A stretch of 10,713 bases of DNA from Firmicutes bacterium CAG:475 (GTDB lineage Bacteria; Bacillota; Clostridia; Christensenellales; CAG-917): positions 1 through 10,713 of the forward strand of contig FR895607.1 of assembly GCA_000434435.1 (NCBI GenBank), read 5' to 3'. Of the stretch, positions 1 through 5,913 are shown in pieces. Both the position numbers and the translations under genes were made by a program. The notes beneath the pieces are model-generated. The model had not been told where the DNA came from. It made no database searches and saw nothing but the letters and a program-made list of their open reading frames with translations. Each line of letters starts with the position of its first letter. The stretch's first letter is position 1.

Positions 1-55
1 TTTTATTATTTATTATCCAAAGTATTTTATATATAAATATTAAATCTATATATGC
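1..55. other. AT-rich tail downstream of fusA
   Basis: These bases follow the fusA stop on the minus strand and are almost entirely A and T. I see no GC-rich hairpin followed by a U-run, so no intrinsic terminator can be called inside the window. The str operon in many bacteria continues into tuf (EF-Tu), so transcription may run on to the left of the window. That is inference from known operons; nothing in these 55 bases proves it. Confidence 0.5.
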
Positions 56-2152
56 TTACTTTTTGGAATCTCTTGCTTTCACTTCGCCGATGACCTTTTC
101 TGCAACGCTCTTGGGAACGACTGCGTAGTGGTCAAACAACATTGTGAAGTTTGCTCTGCCTTGCGTAATGCTACGCAAGCTTGTTGCATATCCGAACATT
201 TCGGAAAGCGGGACATCGCAATCAACAACTTGTGCGCCGTTGCGAGGCTCGATACCCTTGACTTGTCCGCGTCTTGAATTGAGGTTGGACATCACGTCGC
301 CAAGATAATCGTCGGGAGTTACGACTTCAACCTTCATGATAGGTTCAAGAAGCGTCGGGGCTGCTTTTGCCGCACCCTCTTTGAACGCCATAGAACCTGC
401 AATCTTAAACGCCATTTCCGAGCTGTCGACTTCGTGCATGCTGCCGTCCACGAGGCGAACCTTGAAGTCCACGCACTCGTATCCTGCGATGATACCGCTT
501 TGAGCAGCTTCCTTGATGCCTTCCCACGCCGCGTTTGCAAATTCCTTGCTCACGACGCCGCCGACGATTGCGTTTTCCATCTCCAATCCTTTTTCGGGAT
601 TCGGCTCCATCTCGATGACGATGTGGCCGTATTGACCGTGACCGCCCGACTGACGAACGAATTTGCCTTCCGCCCTGACGGCTTTGGTGATGGTTTCGCG
701 GTAGCTGACTTGCGGTTTGCCGACGTTTGCCTCAACCTTGAATTCTCTGAACATTCTGTCCACGATGATGTCAAGGTGAAGCTCGCCCATACCTGCGATG
801 ATGGTTTGTCCCGTTTCCTTATCGGTGTACGCCTTGAAGGTGGGATCTTCCTCTTGGAGTTTGATGATTGCCATGTTCATTCTCTCTTGGCTGGCTTTCG
901 ATTTAGGCTCGATTGCCACCTTGATGACAGGATCCGGGAAGACCATGTTTTCAAGAATGATTTGGTTGTTTTTGTCCGAGAGCGTGTCGCCCGTGGTGCT
1001 CTTTTTGAGGCCGATGACCGCCACGATGTCGCCTGCATAAGCTTCTTCGATATCCTCGCGGTTGTCCGCGTTCATGCGAAGAATACGACCGATTCTTTCA
1101 TTTTCGCCCTTGACGGTGTTGTAAACCATAGAGCCTGTTGTCAATGTTCCCGAATAGATGCGGATGAAGGAGAGTTTTCCGACAAACTCATCTGTGAGAA
1201 TCTTGAATACAAGTGCGCTGAACGGTTCTTTTTCGCCCGGGTGACGAAGTTCAGGTTGTCCGTTTTTGGGATTGATACCCTCAATGCTGGCAACGTCCGT
1301 AGGGGCAGGCAGGAAATCGACGACCGCATCAAGCATAAGTTGTACGCCTGTGTTCTTGTACGAACTTCCGCAGAGAACGGGATTGAGTTTCATCTCTATC
1401 GTACCCTTGCGGATTGCGGCTTTGAGTTCGTCCATCGTGATGGAATCGTAATCCTCCATGATGATCTTCTCAAAGATGTTTTCATCGAAGTCTGCCGCGG
1501 CTTCGAGCATTTTGAGTCTGTACTCGTTTGCAAGATCTTTGTACTCTGCCGGGATTTCCTTGGTGTAGAAAGTTACGCCCTTATCCTTTTGGTCATAGTA
1601 GAAAGCCTGCATCGTAAGAAGGTCGATAACTCCTTCGAATTCGGACTCTTTGCCGATTGGCAACGTGATTGGGACTGCGTTTGCGTTCAATCTTTCGCGC
1701 ATCATTTTGACTGCGTTGTAGAAGTCCGCACCGTTTATGTCCATTTTGTTGACGAAAGCGATTCTGGGCACCTTGTACGTATTTGCCTGACGCCATACGT
1801 TTTCGGATTGAGGTTCGACGCCGCCCTTGGCGCAGAACACCGCAACCGCTCCGTCGAGAACTCTCAGACTGCGTTCCACTTCGACCGTGAAGTCGACGTG
1901 TCCGGGAGTATCGATGATATTGATCTGATGTCCTTTCCACACAGCCGTAGTTGCCGCAGAAGTGATGGTGATACCTCTCTCTCTTTCCTGTTCCATGTAG
2001 TCCATGGTTGCGGAACCGTCGTGAGTTTCACCGAGTTTTCTGTTCACGCCCGTGTAGTATAGAATACGCTCGGTTGTCGTGGTTTTGCCGGCATCGATGT
2101 GTGCCATTATGCCGATATTCCTCACCTTATCAAGAGCATATTTTCTAGGCAT
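56..2152 (-). CDS. fusA: Elongation factor G
   Basis: EF-G is the GTPase that drives tRNA and mRNA translocation on the ribosome and, with the recycling factor, splits post-termination ribosomes. The 698 residues match the usual family length. Visible G-domain motifs are the P-loop AHIDAGKT (residues 17-24), the switch I stretch RGITIT (59-64), DTPGH (81-85) and NKMD (135-138). The C-terminal half shows the domain IV signatures SGGHGQYGH and SMHEVDSSE, whose histidine lies in the loop that reaches the decoding site. The start MPRKYALDKVRNIGIMAHID is typical. It is preceded by AGGTGG six bases upstream, inside the last codons of rpsG, and only three bases separate the rpsG stop from the fusA ATG, so translation is probably coupled. 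The stop is TAA. It is the last gene of the str operon seen here. I see no lesion and no sign of a tetracycline-protection or EF-G2 paralogue. Confidence 0.98.
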   Translation of the reverse strand: MPRKYALDKVRNIGIMAHIDAGKTTTTERILYYTGVNRKLGETHDGSATMDYMEQERERGITITSAATTAVWKGHQINIIDTPGHVDFTVEVERSLRVLDGAVAVFCAKGGVEPQSENVWRQANTYKVPRIAFVNKMDINGADFYNAVKMMRERLNANAVPITLPIGKESEFEGVIDLLTMQAFYYDQKDKGVTFYTKEIPAEYKDLANEYRLKMLEAAADFDENIFEKIIMEDYDSITMDELKAAIRKGTIEMKLNPVLCGSSYKNTGVQLMLDAVVDFLPAPTDVASIEGINPKNGQPELRHPGEKEPFSALVFKILTDEFVGKLSFIRIYSGTLTTGSMVYNTVKGENERIGRILRMNADNREDIEEAYAGDIVAVIGLKKSTTGDTLSDKNNQIILENMVFPDPVIKVAIEPKSKASQERMNMAIIKLQEEDPTFKAYTDKETGQTIIAGMGELHLDIIVDRMFREFKVEANVGKPQVSYRETITKAVRAEGKFVRQSGGHGQYGHIVIEMEPNPEKGLEMENAIVGGVVSKEFANAAWEGIKEAAQSGIIAGYECVDFKVRLVDGSMHEVDSSEMAFKIAGSMAFKEGAAKAAPTLLEPIMKVEVVTPDDYLGDVMSNLNSRRGQVKGIEPRNGAQVVDCDVPLSEMFGYATSLRSITQGRANFTMLFDHYAVVPKSVAEKVIGEVKARDSKK

Positions 2153-2155
2153 AAG

Positions 2156-2626
2156 TTACCACCTGTAATGTGCAAACGCTTTGTTCGCTTCTGCCGCGCG
2201 ATGCATTTCGTCTTTTCTCTTGACTGCGCCGCCGGTCATGTTGAATGCGTCCATAAGTTCGCCTGCGAGTCTTGCGTCCATAGTCTTCTCGCCTCTCTTT
2301 CTTGCGAAGAGCACGATCCAACGGATTGCAAGTGTTTGTCTGCGCTCGGGGCGGATTTCCATAGGAACTTGGTAAGTTGAACCGCCGAGGCGTCTTGCTT
2401 TGACTTCGAGCATGGGCATTGCGTTTTCAAGCGCTTTGTTGAAGATGTCCATCGGCTCTTGTCCGAGTTTTGCTGCTGCTATATTGAGTGCCTCGTAAAC
2501 GATTGCTTGTGCCGTTCCTTTCTTGCCGTCGAGCATGATTTGGTTGATGAGCTTGGTCACAACCTTGCTGTTGTAGATAGGATCGGGAAGTACGTCTCTT
2601 TTGGGCACGCCGCTTCTTCTTGGCAT
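2156..2626 (-). CDS. rpsG: 30S ribosomal protein S7
   Basis: S7 is a primary binder of the 3' major domain of 16S rRNA. It helps form the small-subunit head and the E-site face. The product is 156 residues, the standard bacterial length. It opens MPRRSGVPKRDVLPDP and carries the family stretches IRPERRQTLAIRWIV and RKRGEKTMDARLAGELMDA, ending in HYRW. The ATG at 2624-2626 is preceded by a perfect AGGAGG at a 5-base spacing, which fixes the start. It lies 36 bases after rpsL and 3 bases before fusA in the str operon. In E. coli S7 represses its own operon by binding the rpsL-rpsG gap. Here that gap is short and holds one arm of an inverted repeat instead of an obvious S7-type structure, so any autoregulation would have to look different. 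That last point is inference. Confidence 0.98.
   Translation of the reverse strand: MPRRSGVPKRDVLPDPIYNSKVVTKLINQIMLDGKKGTAQAIVYEALNIAAAKLGQEPMDIFNKALENAMPMLEVKARRLGGSTYQVPMEIRPERRQTLAIRWIVLFARKRGEKTMDARLAGELMDAFNMTGGAVKRKDEMHRAAEANKAFAHYRW
2159..2164 (-). promoter_or_regulatory. Shine-Dalgarno of fusA inside rpsG
   Basis: AGGTGG lies six bases before the fusA ATG and overlaps the final Arg-Trp codons of rpsG. Ribosomes finishing S7 therefore end on the fusA initiation region, consistent with translational coupling. Confidence 0.75.
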
Positions 2627-2631
2627 AGTAA

Positions 2632-2637
2632 CCTCCT
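2632..2637 (-). promoter_or_regulatory. Shine-Dalgarno of rpsG
   Basis: Perfect AGGAGG, five bases before the rpsG ATG. It begins 11 bases downstream of the left arm of the inverted repeat that flanks rpsL. Confidence 0.85.
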
Positions 2638-2648
2638 AATTTTAGTAA

Positions 2649-2661
2649 TACATTCGAAAAA
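2649..2661. repeat. Left arm of 13-nt inverted repeat flanking rpsL
   Basis: TACATTCGAAAAA on the plus strand is the exact reverse complement of 3057-3069. It sits one base after the rpsL stop codon in transcription direction and just before the rpsG Shine-Dalgarno. In the mRNA this arm reads UUUUUCGAAUGUA and could pair with the other arm. Two further G-U pairs are possible at the end away from rpsL. Confidence 0.7.
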
Positions 2662-2662
2662 A

Positions 2663-3037
2663 TTATTTTTTGGGGCGTTTCGCACCGTATTTGCTTCTTG
2701 CCTGACCGCGTTTTGCAACGCCTGCCGTATCAAGAGCGCCACGGATAATGTGATAACGCACACCAGGCAAATCCTTGACTCTGCCGCCTCTGATAAGAAC
2801 CACACTGTGCTCTTGCAGATTGTGACCTTCGCCGGGGATGTAAACAGTACCCTCCATTCCGTTGACCAAACGAACTCTTGCGATTTTACGAAGAGCGGAG
2901 TTCGGCTTCTTCGGGGAGGTCGTCGTGACGCTGAGGCAGATGCCGCGTTTTTGAGGGCATTGCTCCATGATAGGCGTAAGCGACTTTTTGACCTGTTTCT
3001 CTCTGCCTTTTCTGATAAGTTGATTGATGGTTGGCAT
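2663..3037 (-). CDS. rpsL: 30S ribosomal protein S12
   Basis: S12 lies at the decoding centre of the small subunit and takes part in tRNA selection and translocation. The 124-residue product opens MPTINQLIRKG and contains the hallmark stretches SPKKPNSALRK (41-51) and GGRVKDLPGVRYH (84-96). Lys43 and Lys88, the classic streptomycin-resistance positions, are both wild-type lysines. Asp89, the residue methylthiolated by RimO in some bacteria, is present. I chose the ATG at 3035-3037 because the family always begins here and a perfect AGGAGG lies seven bases upstream. A longer frame to 3094 only reads through the untranslated gap. The gene follows the L7Ae-family gene by 61 bases and precedes rpsG by 36. 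Complementary 13-nt arms flank it on both sides. Confidence 0.98.
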   Translation of the reverse strand: MPTINQLIRKGREKQVKKSLTPIMEQCPQKRGICLSVTTTSPKKPNSALRKIARVRLVNGMEGTVYIPGEGHNLQEHSVVLIRGGRVKDLPGVRYHIIRGALDTAGVAKRGQARSKYGAKRPKK

Positions 3038-3044
3038 TATTGTT

Positions 3045-3050
3045 CCTCCT
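3045..3050 (-). promoter_or_regulatory. Shine-Dalgarno deciding the rpsL start
   Basis: Perfect AGGAGG, seven bases before the ATG at 3035-3037. It rules out the upstream in-frame ATG at 3092-3094, which has no comparable site. Confidence 0.85.
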
Positions 3051-3056
3051 GTAAGA

Positions 3057-3069
3057 TTTTTCGAATGTA
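3057..3069. repeat. Right arm of 13-nt inverted repeat flanking rpsL
   Basis: TTTTTCGAATGTA on the plus strand, exact reverse complement of 2649-2661. In the mRNA it reads UACAUUCGAAAAA and lies six bases upstream of the rpsL Shine-Dalgarno. Its 5' side touches a small local hairpin (ACCTG at 3069-3073 in plus sense, CAGGT at 3082-3086). That hairpin shares one base with the arm, so the two could compete or stack. Confidence 0.7.
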
Positions 3070-3098
3070 CCTGCAACCCGACAGGTGCAATCAAGACT

Positions 3099-3365
3099 CT
3101 ATGCCTCCGCTTTGACGATTCCGACAGCCGCCGCGCTCACTTCCACCCCGACGCTCTCGCCCAGCCGCTTCTTCGAAGCAACGTAAACGATTTCAACGCC
3201 CTTGGCTTTTGCTTGCGCAACGATCCTCTTCTTTATCTGAGCATCGGCGTCCGACGCCACGATCACACACCTGACGGTGGAGTCGGATATTCCCTTCAAA
3301 ACCTGTTTGGAACCGACAACTTTTGAAGAGTTTGTAAGCATTTGTTCAAGTTTTTCATTGTTCAT
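3099..3365 (-). CDS. ybxF: L7Ae-family ribosomal protein (YbxF-like)
   Basis: Small L7Ae/L30e/S12e/Gadd45-fold protein. Family members bind kink-turn RNA, and B. subtilis YbxF, encoded just before rpsL, binds k-turns and associates with ribosomes. The match is visible in GSKQVLKGI, the VASDAD stretch in the middle, and the C-terminal KRLGESVGVEVSAAAVGIV, which parallels the YbxF ending. With the ATG at 3363-3365 the product is 88 residues, close to the usual 80-odd. A longer in-frame ATG at 3423-3425 lies upstream of the predicted -10 box at 3413-3418. It has no ribosome binding site and would add an unconserved basic tail, so I reject it. The binding site before 3365 is weak (GGTGTG or AAAGAAA). 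The stop is TAG. It is the first gene of the str operon here. Confidence 0.9.
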   Translation of the reverse strand: MNNEKLEQMLTNSSKVVGSKQVLKGISDSTVRCVIVASDADAQIKKRIVAQAKAKGVEIVYVASKKRLGESVGVEVSAAAVGIVKAEA

Positions 3366-3380
3366 TTTCTTTTGCACACC

Positions 3381-3406
3381 AAAAAACTGCTTACGTTTTC
3401 GTAAGC
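3381..3406 (-). other. Leader hairpin with U-run at the str operon transcript start
   Basis: In transcription direction GCTTACG and CGTAAGC form a perfect 7-bp stem closed by AAAA (3389-3406), followed by AG and six U residues (3381-3386). The shape resembles an intrinsic terminator. Yet its first base coincides with the transcription start expected from the -10 box at 3413-3418. For transcripts from that promoter it would be a 5'-terminal stem-loop, possibly protective. For transcripts started further upstream it could act as an attenuator. Confidence 0.6.
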
Positions 3407-3412
3407 TTTTAT

Positions 3413-3441
3413 ATCTTACCAACATTCAATATTAATGTCAA
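3413..3441 (-). promoter_or_regulatory. Promoter of the str operon
   Basis: A consensus -35 TTGACA (3436-3441), an ideal 17-bp spacer and a -10 TAAGAT (3413-3418) precede the L7Ae-family gene. The predicted start is near 3405-3407, about 40 bases before the ATG. The DNA upstream of the -35 is very AT-rich, as in UP elements. A terminator for tsaD lies about 100 bp further upstream, so this promoter probably drives L7Ae-rpsL-rpsG-fusA independently. Confidence 0.8.
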
Positions 3442-3476
3442 ACATTTGGCGAAACTTTCTTGTAAAAAATTTATAT

Positions 3477-3506
3477 ATAATATAAATAATACAAGATGTT
3501 GTACAA
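3477..3506 (-). promoter_or_regulatory. Possible second, weaker upstream promoter
   Basis: TTGTAC (3501-3506), an 18-bp spacer and TATTAT (3477-3482) could form a weak sigma-A-type promoter. Transcripts from it would carry the 3389-3406 hairpin about 60 nt from their 5' end. The region is so AT-rich that a chance match is likely. Confidence 0.25.
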
Positions 3507-3532
3507 AAATTTTGTTAAAGCACTAATATATC

Positions 3533-3560
3533 AATAAAATCGGTCGTTTCGGCACGACCG
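3533..3560 (-). terminator. Intrinsic terminator of tsaD
   Basis: Five bases after the tsaD TGA, CGGTCGT and ACGACCG form a perfect 7-bp GC-rich stem around a 6-base loop (3541-3560), followed in transcription direction by ATTTTATT. It separates the tsaD unit from the str operon. Confidence 0.85.
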
Positions 3561-3565
3561 TTAGG

Positions 3566-4594
3566 TCATTTCAGAGCAACCGTCGCCTTTGCGTCAAGCG
3601 ATAAATCGGATTCGTCTGCGCCGCTCTTTATCATAAAGCACGCACAAGAGCCTATCATTGCCGCGTTATCCGTGCAATATTTGAGTTTGGGATAATGCAC
3701 GTTGCAACCTTTTTTTGCAAGTTCGTCGAAACGACGGCGAAGTTCCTCGTTAGCACTGACGCCGCCTGCCACCGCAACGTCCTTTATGCCCGTTGCTTCT
3801 ATAACTTTTTCAAGAGTGTCCACAAGCTGCGAAACGGCGCATTTTTGAAAGCTTGCGGCAATATCCGCACGCGGAATTTCCTCGCCTTTTTGTTCGAGAT
3901 TATGAACCAAATTTATGACGAACGTTTTGAGACCGCTATAACTGAAATACAGGTCATCTAACCCACTCGATTTGGGTTCTGGCATGTTGTAAACGGGTTT
4001 CCCTTCTCTCGCCAGTTTTTGAATTTCCGGACCGCCGGGATAGGGCAATCCGAGCACTCTTGCGACCTTGTCGAACGCCTCTCCGCAAGCGTCGTCGCGG
4101 CTTTGCGCGATAAGCTCGATATGCTCGTAATCTTCGACTTTCACTATTGCGGTATGTCCGCCGCTTGCAAGCAAGCAAAGATACGGCGGTTTCAGGTCGC
4201 TGTCTATGTAGTTTGCGGCAATATGGCCTTTGACGTGCGACACGGCAAACAACGGCTTATTCCACGCATAAGCAAGTCCTTTTGCAAAGTTTACCCCCAC
4301 TAAAAGCGCACCCAAAAGTCCCGCGCCGTAGGTGACCGCAACGGCGTCTATATCGTCCTTCGTCATATTTGCTTGTTCGAGGGCTTCTTTGACGACGTTC
4401 TCTATTGCCAAAGTGTGATTTCTGCTTGCGATTTCGGGAACTACGCCGCCGAAACGGCGATGAATCTCGATTTGCGTCGCAACGACGTTCGATACGACTT
4501 CTCTGCCGTCGCGAACGATTGCACAAGCGGTTTCGTCACAGCTCGATTCTATGGCAAGCACTGTCAAATTTTGCTTATTCTGCAAACTGTTCAT
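3566..4594 (-). CDS. tsaD: tRNA N6-threonylcarbamoyladenosine transferase TsaD
   Basis: TsaD (Kae1/YgjD/Gcp) transfers the threonylcarbamoyl group from threonylcarbamoyl-AMP to A37 of ANN-decoding tRNAs, in complex with TsaB and TsaE. With the ATG at 4592-4594 the product has 342 residues. Visible motifs are AIESSCDET (14-22), GGVVPEIASRNH (49-60), the metal-binding SHVKGH with His120 and His124, LASGGHT (142-148), DACGEAFDK (168-176), YPGGPEI (185-191), FSYSGLKTF (217-225), AGGVSANEELR (276-286) and CTDNAAMIG with metal ligand Asp309. A TTG at 4604-4606 would add four residues (MQNN). Neither start has a good Shine-Dalgarno, so I prefer ATG, at moderate certainty. The gene follows prfB by 124 bases and ends in a clear terminator. 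tsaB and tsaE are not in the window. The stop is TGA. Confidence 0.96.
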   Translation of the reverse strand: MNSLQNKQNLTVLAIESSCDETACAIVRDGREVVSNVVATQIEIHRRFGGVVPEIASRNHTLAIENVVKEALEQANMTKDDIDAVAVTYGAGLLGALLVGVNFAKGLAYAWNKPLFAVSHVKGHIAANYIDSDLKPPYLCLLASGGHTAIVKVEDYEHIELIAQSRDDACGEAFDKVARVLGLPYPGGPEIQKLAREGKPVYNMPEPKSSGLDDLYFSYSGLKTFVINLVHNLEQKGEEIPRADIAASFQKCAVSQLVDTLEKVIEATGIKDVAVAGGVSANEELRRRFDELAKKGCNVHYPKLKYCTDNAAMIGSCACFMIKSGADESDLSLDAKATVALK

Positions 4595-4633
4595 ATTGTT
4601 TTGCAATCAATTTTATGCGGTTAGAATACCGCT

Positions 4634-4674
4634 TTTGCAAAGATTTGCATATTAGCCAAAACTCTTTGCAAAGA
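4634..4674. repeat. Short direct repeat upstream of tsaD
   Basis: TTTGCAAAGA occurs at 4634-4643 and again at 4665-4674, with a third TTTGCA in between at 4645-4650. The second copy is the core of the 14-bp palindrome CTCTTTGCAAAGAG (4662-4675). The spacing of 31 bp is about three helical turns, which would suit an operator. The sequence is AT-rich and short, so chance is possible. Confidence 0.35.
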
Positions 4675-4676
4675 GC

Positions 4677-4699
4677 GACGGCACACAAAGTATGCCGTC
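4677..4699 (-). terminator. Stem-loop after prfB, possible terminator
   Basis: In transcription direction GACGGCATAC pairs with GTGTGCCGTC around UUU: ten pairs with one G-U wobble. It starts 19 bases after the prfB stop. No U-run follows directly. One base later comes the palindrome CTCTTTGCAAAGAG (4662-4675) followed by UUUU. The pair may end or weaken prfB transcripts, or protect the 3' end. No convincing promoter for tsaD was found behind it, so some readthrough into tsaD seems needed. Confidence 0.5.
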
Positions 4700-4718
4700 A
4701 AAACGTCATTTATATCGC

Positions 4719-5828
4719 TTATTTTTGGATGGACGAAAGTTTCAGGTATTCGTTGATAAATCCGTCCAAATCGCCGTCCATAACCGCTTGTACGTTGCCT
4801 GTTTCGTAGTTGGTGCGATGGTCTTTGACCATTGTGTACGGGCAAAAAACATAGCTGCGAATTTGGCTTCCCCACTCGATTTTTTTGAGCTGTCCGCTGA
4901 TTTGCGCAGCCTCTTCTTCACGCTCGCGCTCGCGCTTTTCGATGAGTTTGGAACGGAGCATTTGCATTGCGACTTCGCGGTTTTGAATTTGGCTTCTTTC
5001 GTTTTGACACGCAACGATTATGCCCGTCGGGATATGCGTAATGCGGATTGCAGACTCGGTTTTGTTGACGTGTTGTCCGCCTGCACCCGAGGAACGATAT
5101 GTGTCCACCTTCAAGTCTTCGGGGCGAATTTCGATTTCTGACGTATCGATGATTTCTGGCATAACCTCGAGGGACGCAAACGACGTATGTCGTCTTGCGT
5201 TTGCGTCGAAAGGCGAGATACGAACAAGTCTATGCACGCCCTTTTCCGCTTTGAGATAGCCGTACGCATTGTCGCCTTCCACTCTGAAAGTCACGGATTT
5301 TATGCCCGCTTCGTCGCCTGCGAGATAGTCGAGTTCGGTGCAAGTCCATCCCGTGCGCTCGCAATAGCGAGTGTACATTCTGTAAAGCATACTGCACCAG
5401 TCTTGCGCTTCCGTGCCGCCTGCTCCGGCGTGGAGTGTGAGGATTGCGTTGAGCGAGTCGTATTTGCCGCTGAGCAGCGTTGCAAGCGACAAGCTCTCCA
5501 CTGCCTCGGACAAATCGTGCACGGTCGTAAGTATTTTTTCGTCCTCGGATTCGTCCCCTTCGAGTTCGACGATGTCGATAGTGTCGAGAGCGTCGTCGAT
5601 ACGCGCAATCATCTTTTCGAACTTCTCGATTTTGCTTTGGAGCTGGCTTATCTCCTTGGACACTTTTTTTGCGTTTTCGGGATCATCCCAAAATCCGTCC
5701 GCGTTTTGTACGGTTTCGAGTTCCTTTATTCTATCTTTGATTTTCGATGGGTTGATACTCTCATAGGCACGCACCGTTTCCGTGCGCATTTCTTTAAGTT
5801 GATTTCTCGGTTCGTTGTAGTCCAGCAT
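4719..5828 (-). CDS. prfB: Peptide chain release factor 2
   Basis: RF2 recognises UAA and UGA stop codons and triggers hydrolysis of peptidyl-tRNA. The 369-residue product has the RF2 codon-recognition tripeptide SPF (205-207), the catalytic GGQ (250-252) in SGAGGQHVNKTES, and the conserved GAGGTEAQDW (135-144). Position 246, next to the GGQ loop and Thr in E. coli K-12, is Ser. The start at 5826-5828 has AGGAAA about nine bases upstream. The N-terminal residues align with the E. coli RF2 N-terminus without a break. The frame therefore has no internal UGA and no CUU-UGA slippery site, and the protein is made without the programmed +1 frameshift that autoregulates many prfB genes. It follows secA by 85 bases, the usual Firmicutes order. 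TGA is used as a stop by tsaD, comF and recD2 here. Confidence 0.97.
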   Translation of the reverse strand: MLDYNEPRNQLKEMRTETVRAYESINPSKIKDRIKELETVQNADGFWDDPENAKKVSKEISQLQSKIEKFEKMIARIDDALDTIDIVELEGDESEDEKILTTVHDLSEAVESLSLATLLSGKYDSLNAILTLHAGAGGTEAQDWCSMLYRMYTRYCERTGWTCTELDYLAGDEAGIKSVTFRVEGDNAYGYLKAEKGVHRLVRISPFDANARRHTSFASLEVMPEIIDTSEIEIRPEDLKVDTYRSSGAGGQHVNKTESAIRITHIPTGIIVACQNERSQIQNREVAMQMLRSKLIEKREREREEEAAQISGQLKKIEWGSQIRSYVFCPYTMVKDHRTNYETGNVQAVMDGDLDGFINEYLKLSSIQK

Positions 5829-5854
5829 ATTTATATTTCCTGTTATAGCGTCAC

Positions 5855-5907
5855 CGTATCTGCGCGATACGATGTTTATTTGTGCGAAATTGCTCGATAA
5901 AACATCG
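5855..5907 (-). other. Overlapping inverted repeats in the secA-prfB gap
   Basis: Two stems compete in this 85-base gap. An 8-bp stem of CGATGTTT with AAACATCG (5870-5877 with 5900-5907) shares two bases with a 6-bp stem, CGTATC with GATACG (5855-5860 with 5866-5871). Neither is followed by a U-run, so they do not look like terminators. They could be a 5' structure affecting prfB translation, or chance. Confidence 0.35.
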
Positions 5908-5913
5908 ATTGCG

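Noticed and set aside
434..2062. A 542-codon open frame on the plus strand antisense to fusA, plus several shorter antisense frames over secA, prfB and tsaD.
   Set aside because: They mirror highly conserved genes with biased codon use that leaves the opposite strand open. Their translations match no family I recognise, are rich in Cys/His/Phe/Val as expected for a shadow, and have no ribosome binding site of note.
3038..3094. Longer start of rpsL at 3094, adding 19 residues.
   Set aside because: The S12 family begins MPTINQ-like, and a perfect AGGAGG lies between this ATG and the true one.
3366..3425. Longer start of the L7Ae-family gene at 3425, adding 20 residues.
   Set aside because: The -35/-10 promoter at 3413-3441 overlaps it, so this ATG would not be in the main transcript. 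It also has no Shine-Dalgarno, and the added residues are unconserved.
3421..3530. AT-rich stretch considered as a replication or plasmid origin.
   Set aside because: No iterons, DnaA-box cluster or replication gene is present. It is explained by promoter and UP-element composition.
4595..4606. TTG start for tsaD at 4606.
   Set aside because: It adds four unconserved residues and has no ribosome binding site. The ATG at 4594 is the simpler choice, although it too lacks a strong site.
4617..4636. Plus-strand terminator-like element GCGGT-TAGAAT-ACCGC-TTTT.
   Set aside because: There is no plus-strand gene for it to terminate. The stem is only 5 bp. It may be a minor structure in the tsaD leader.
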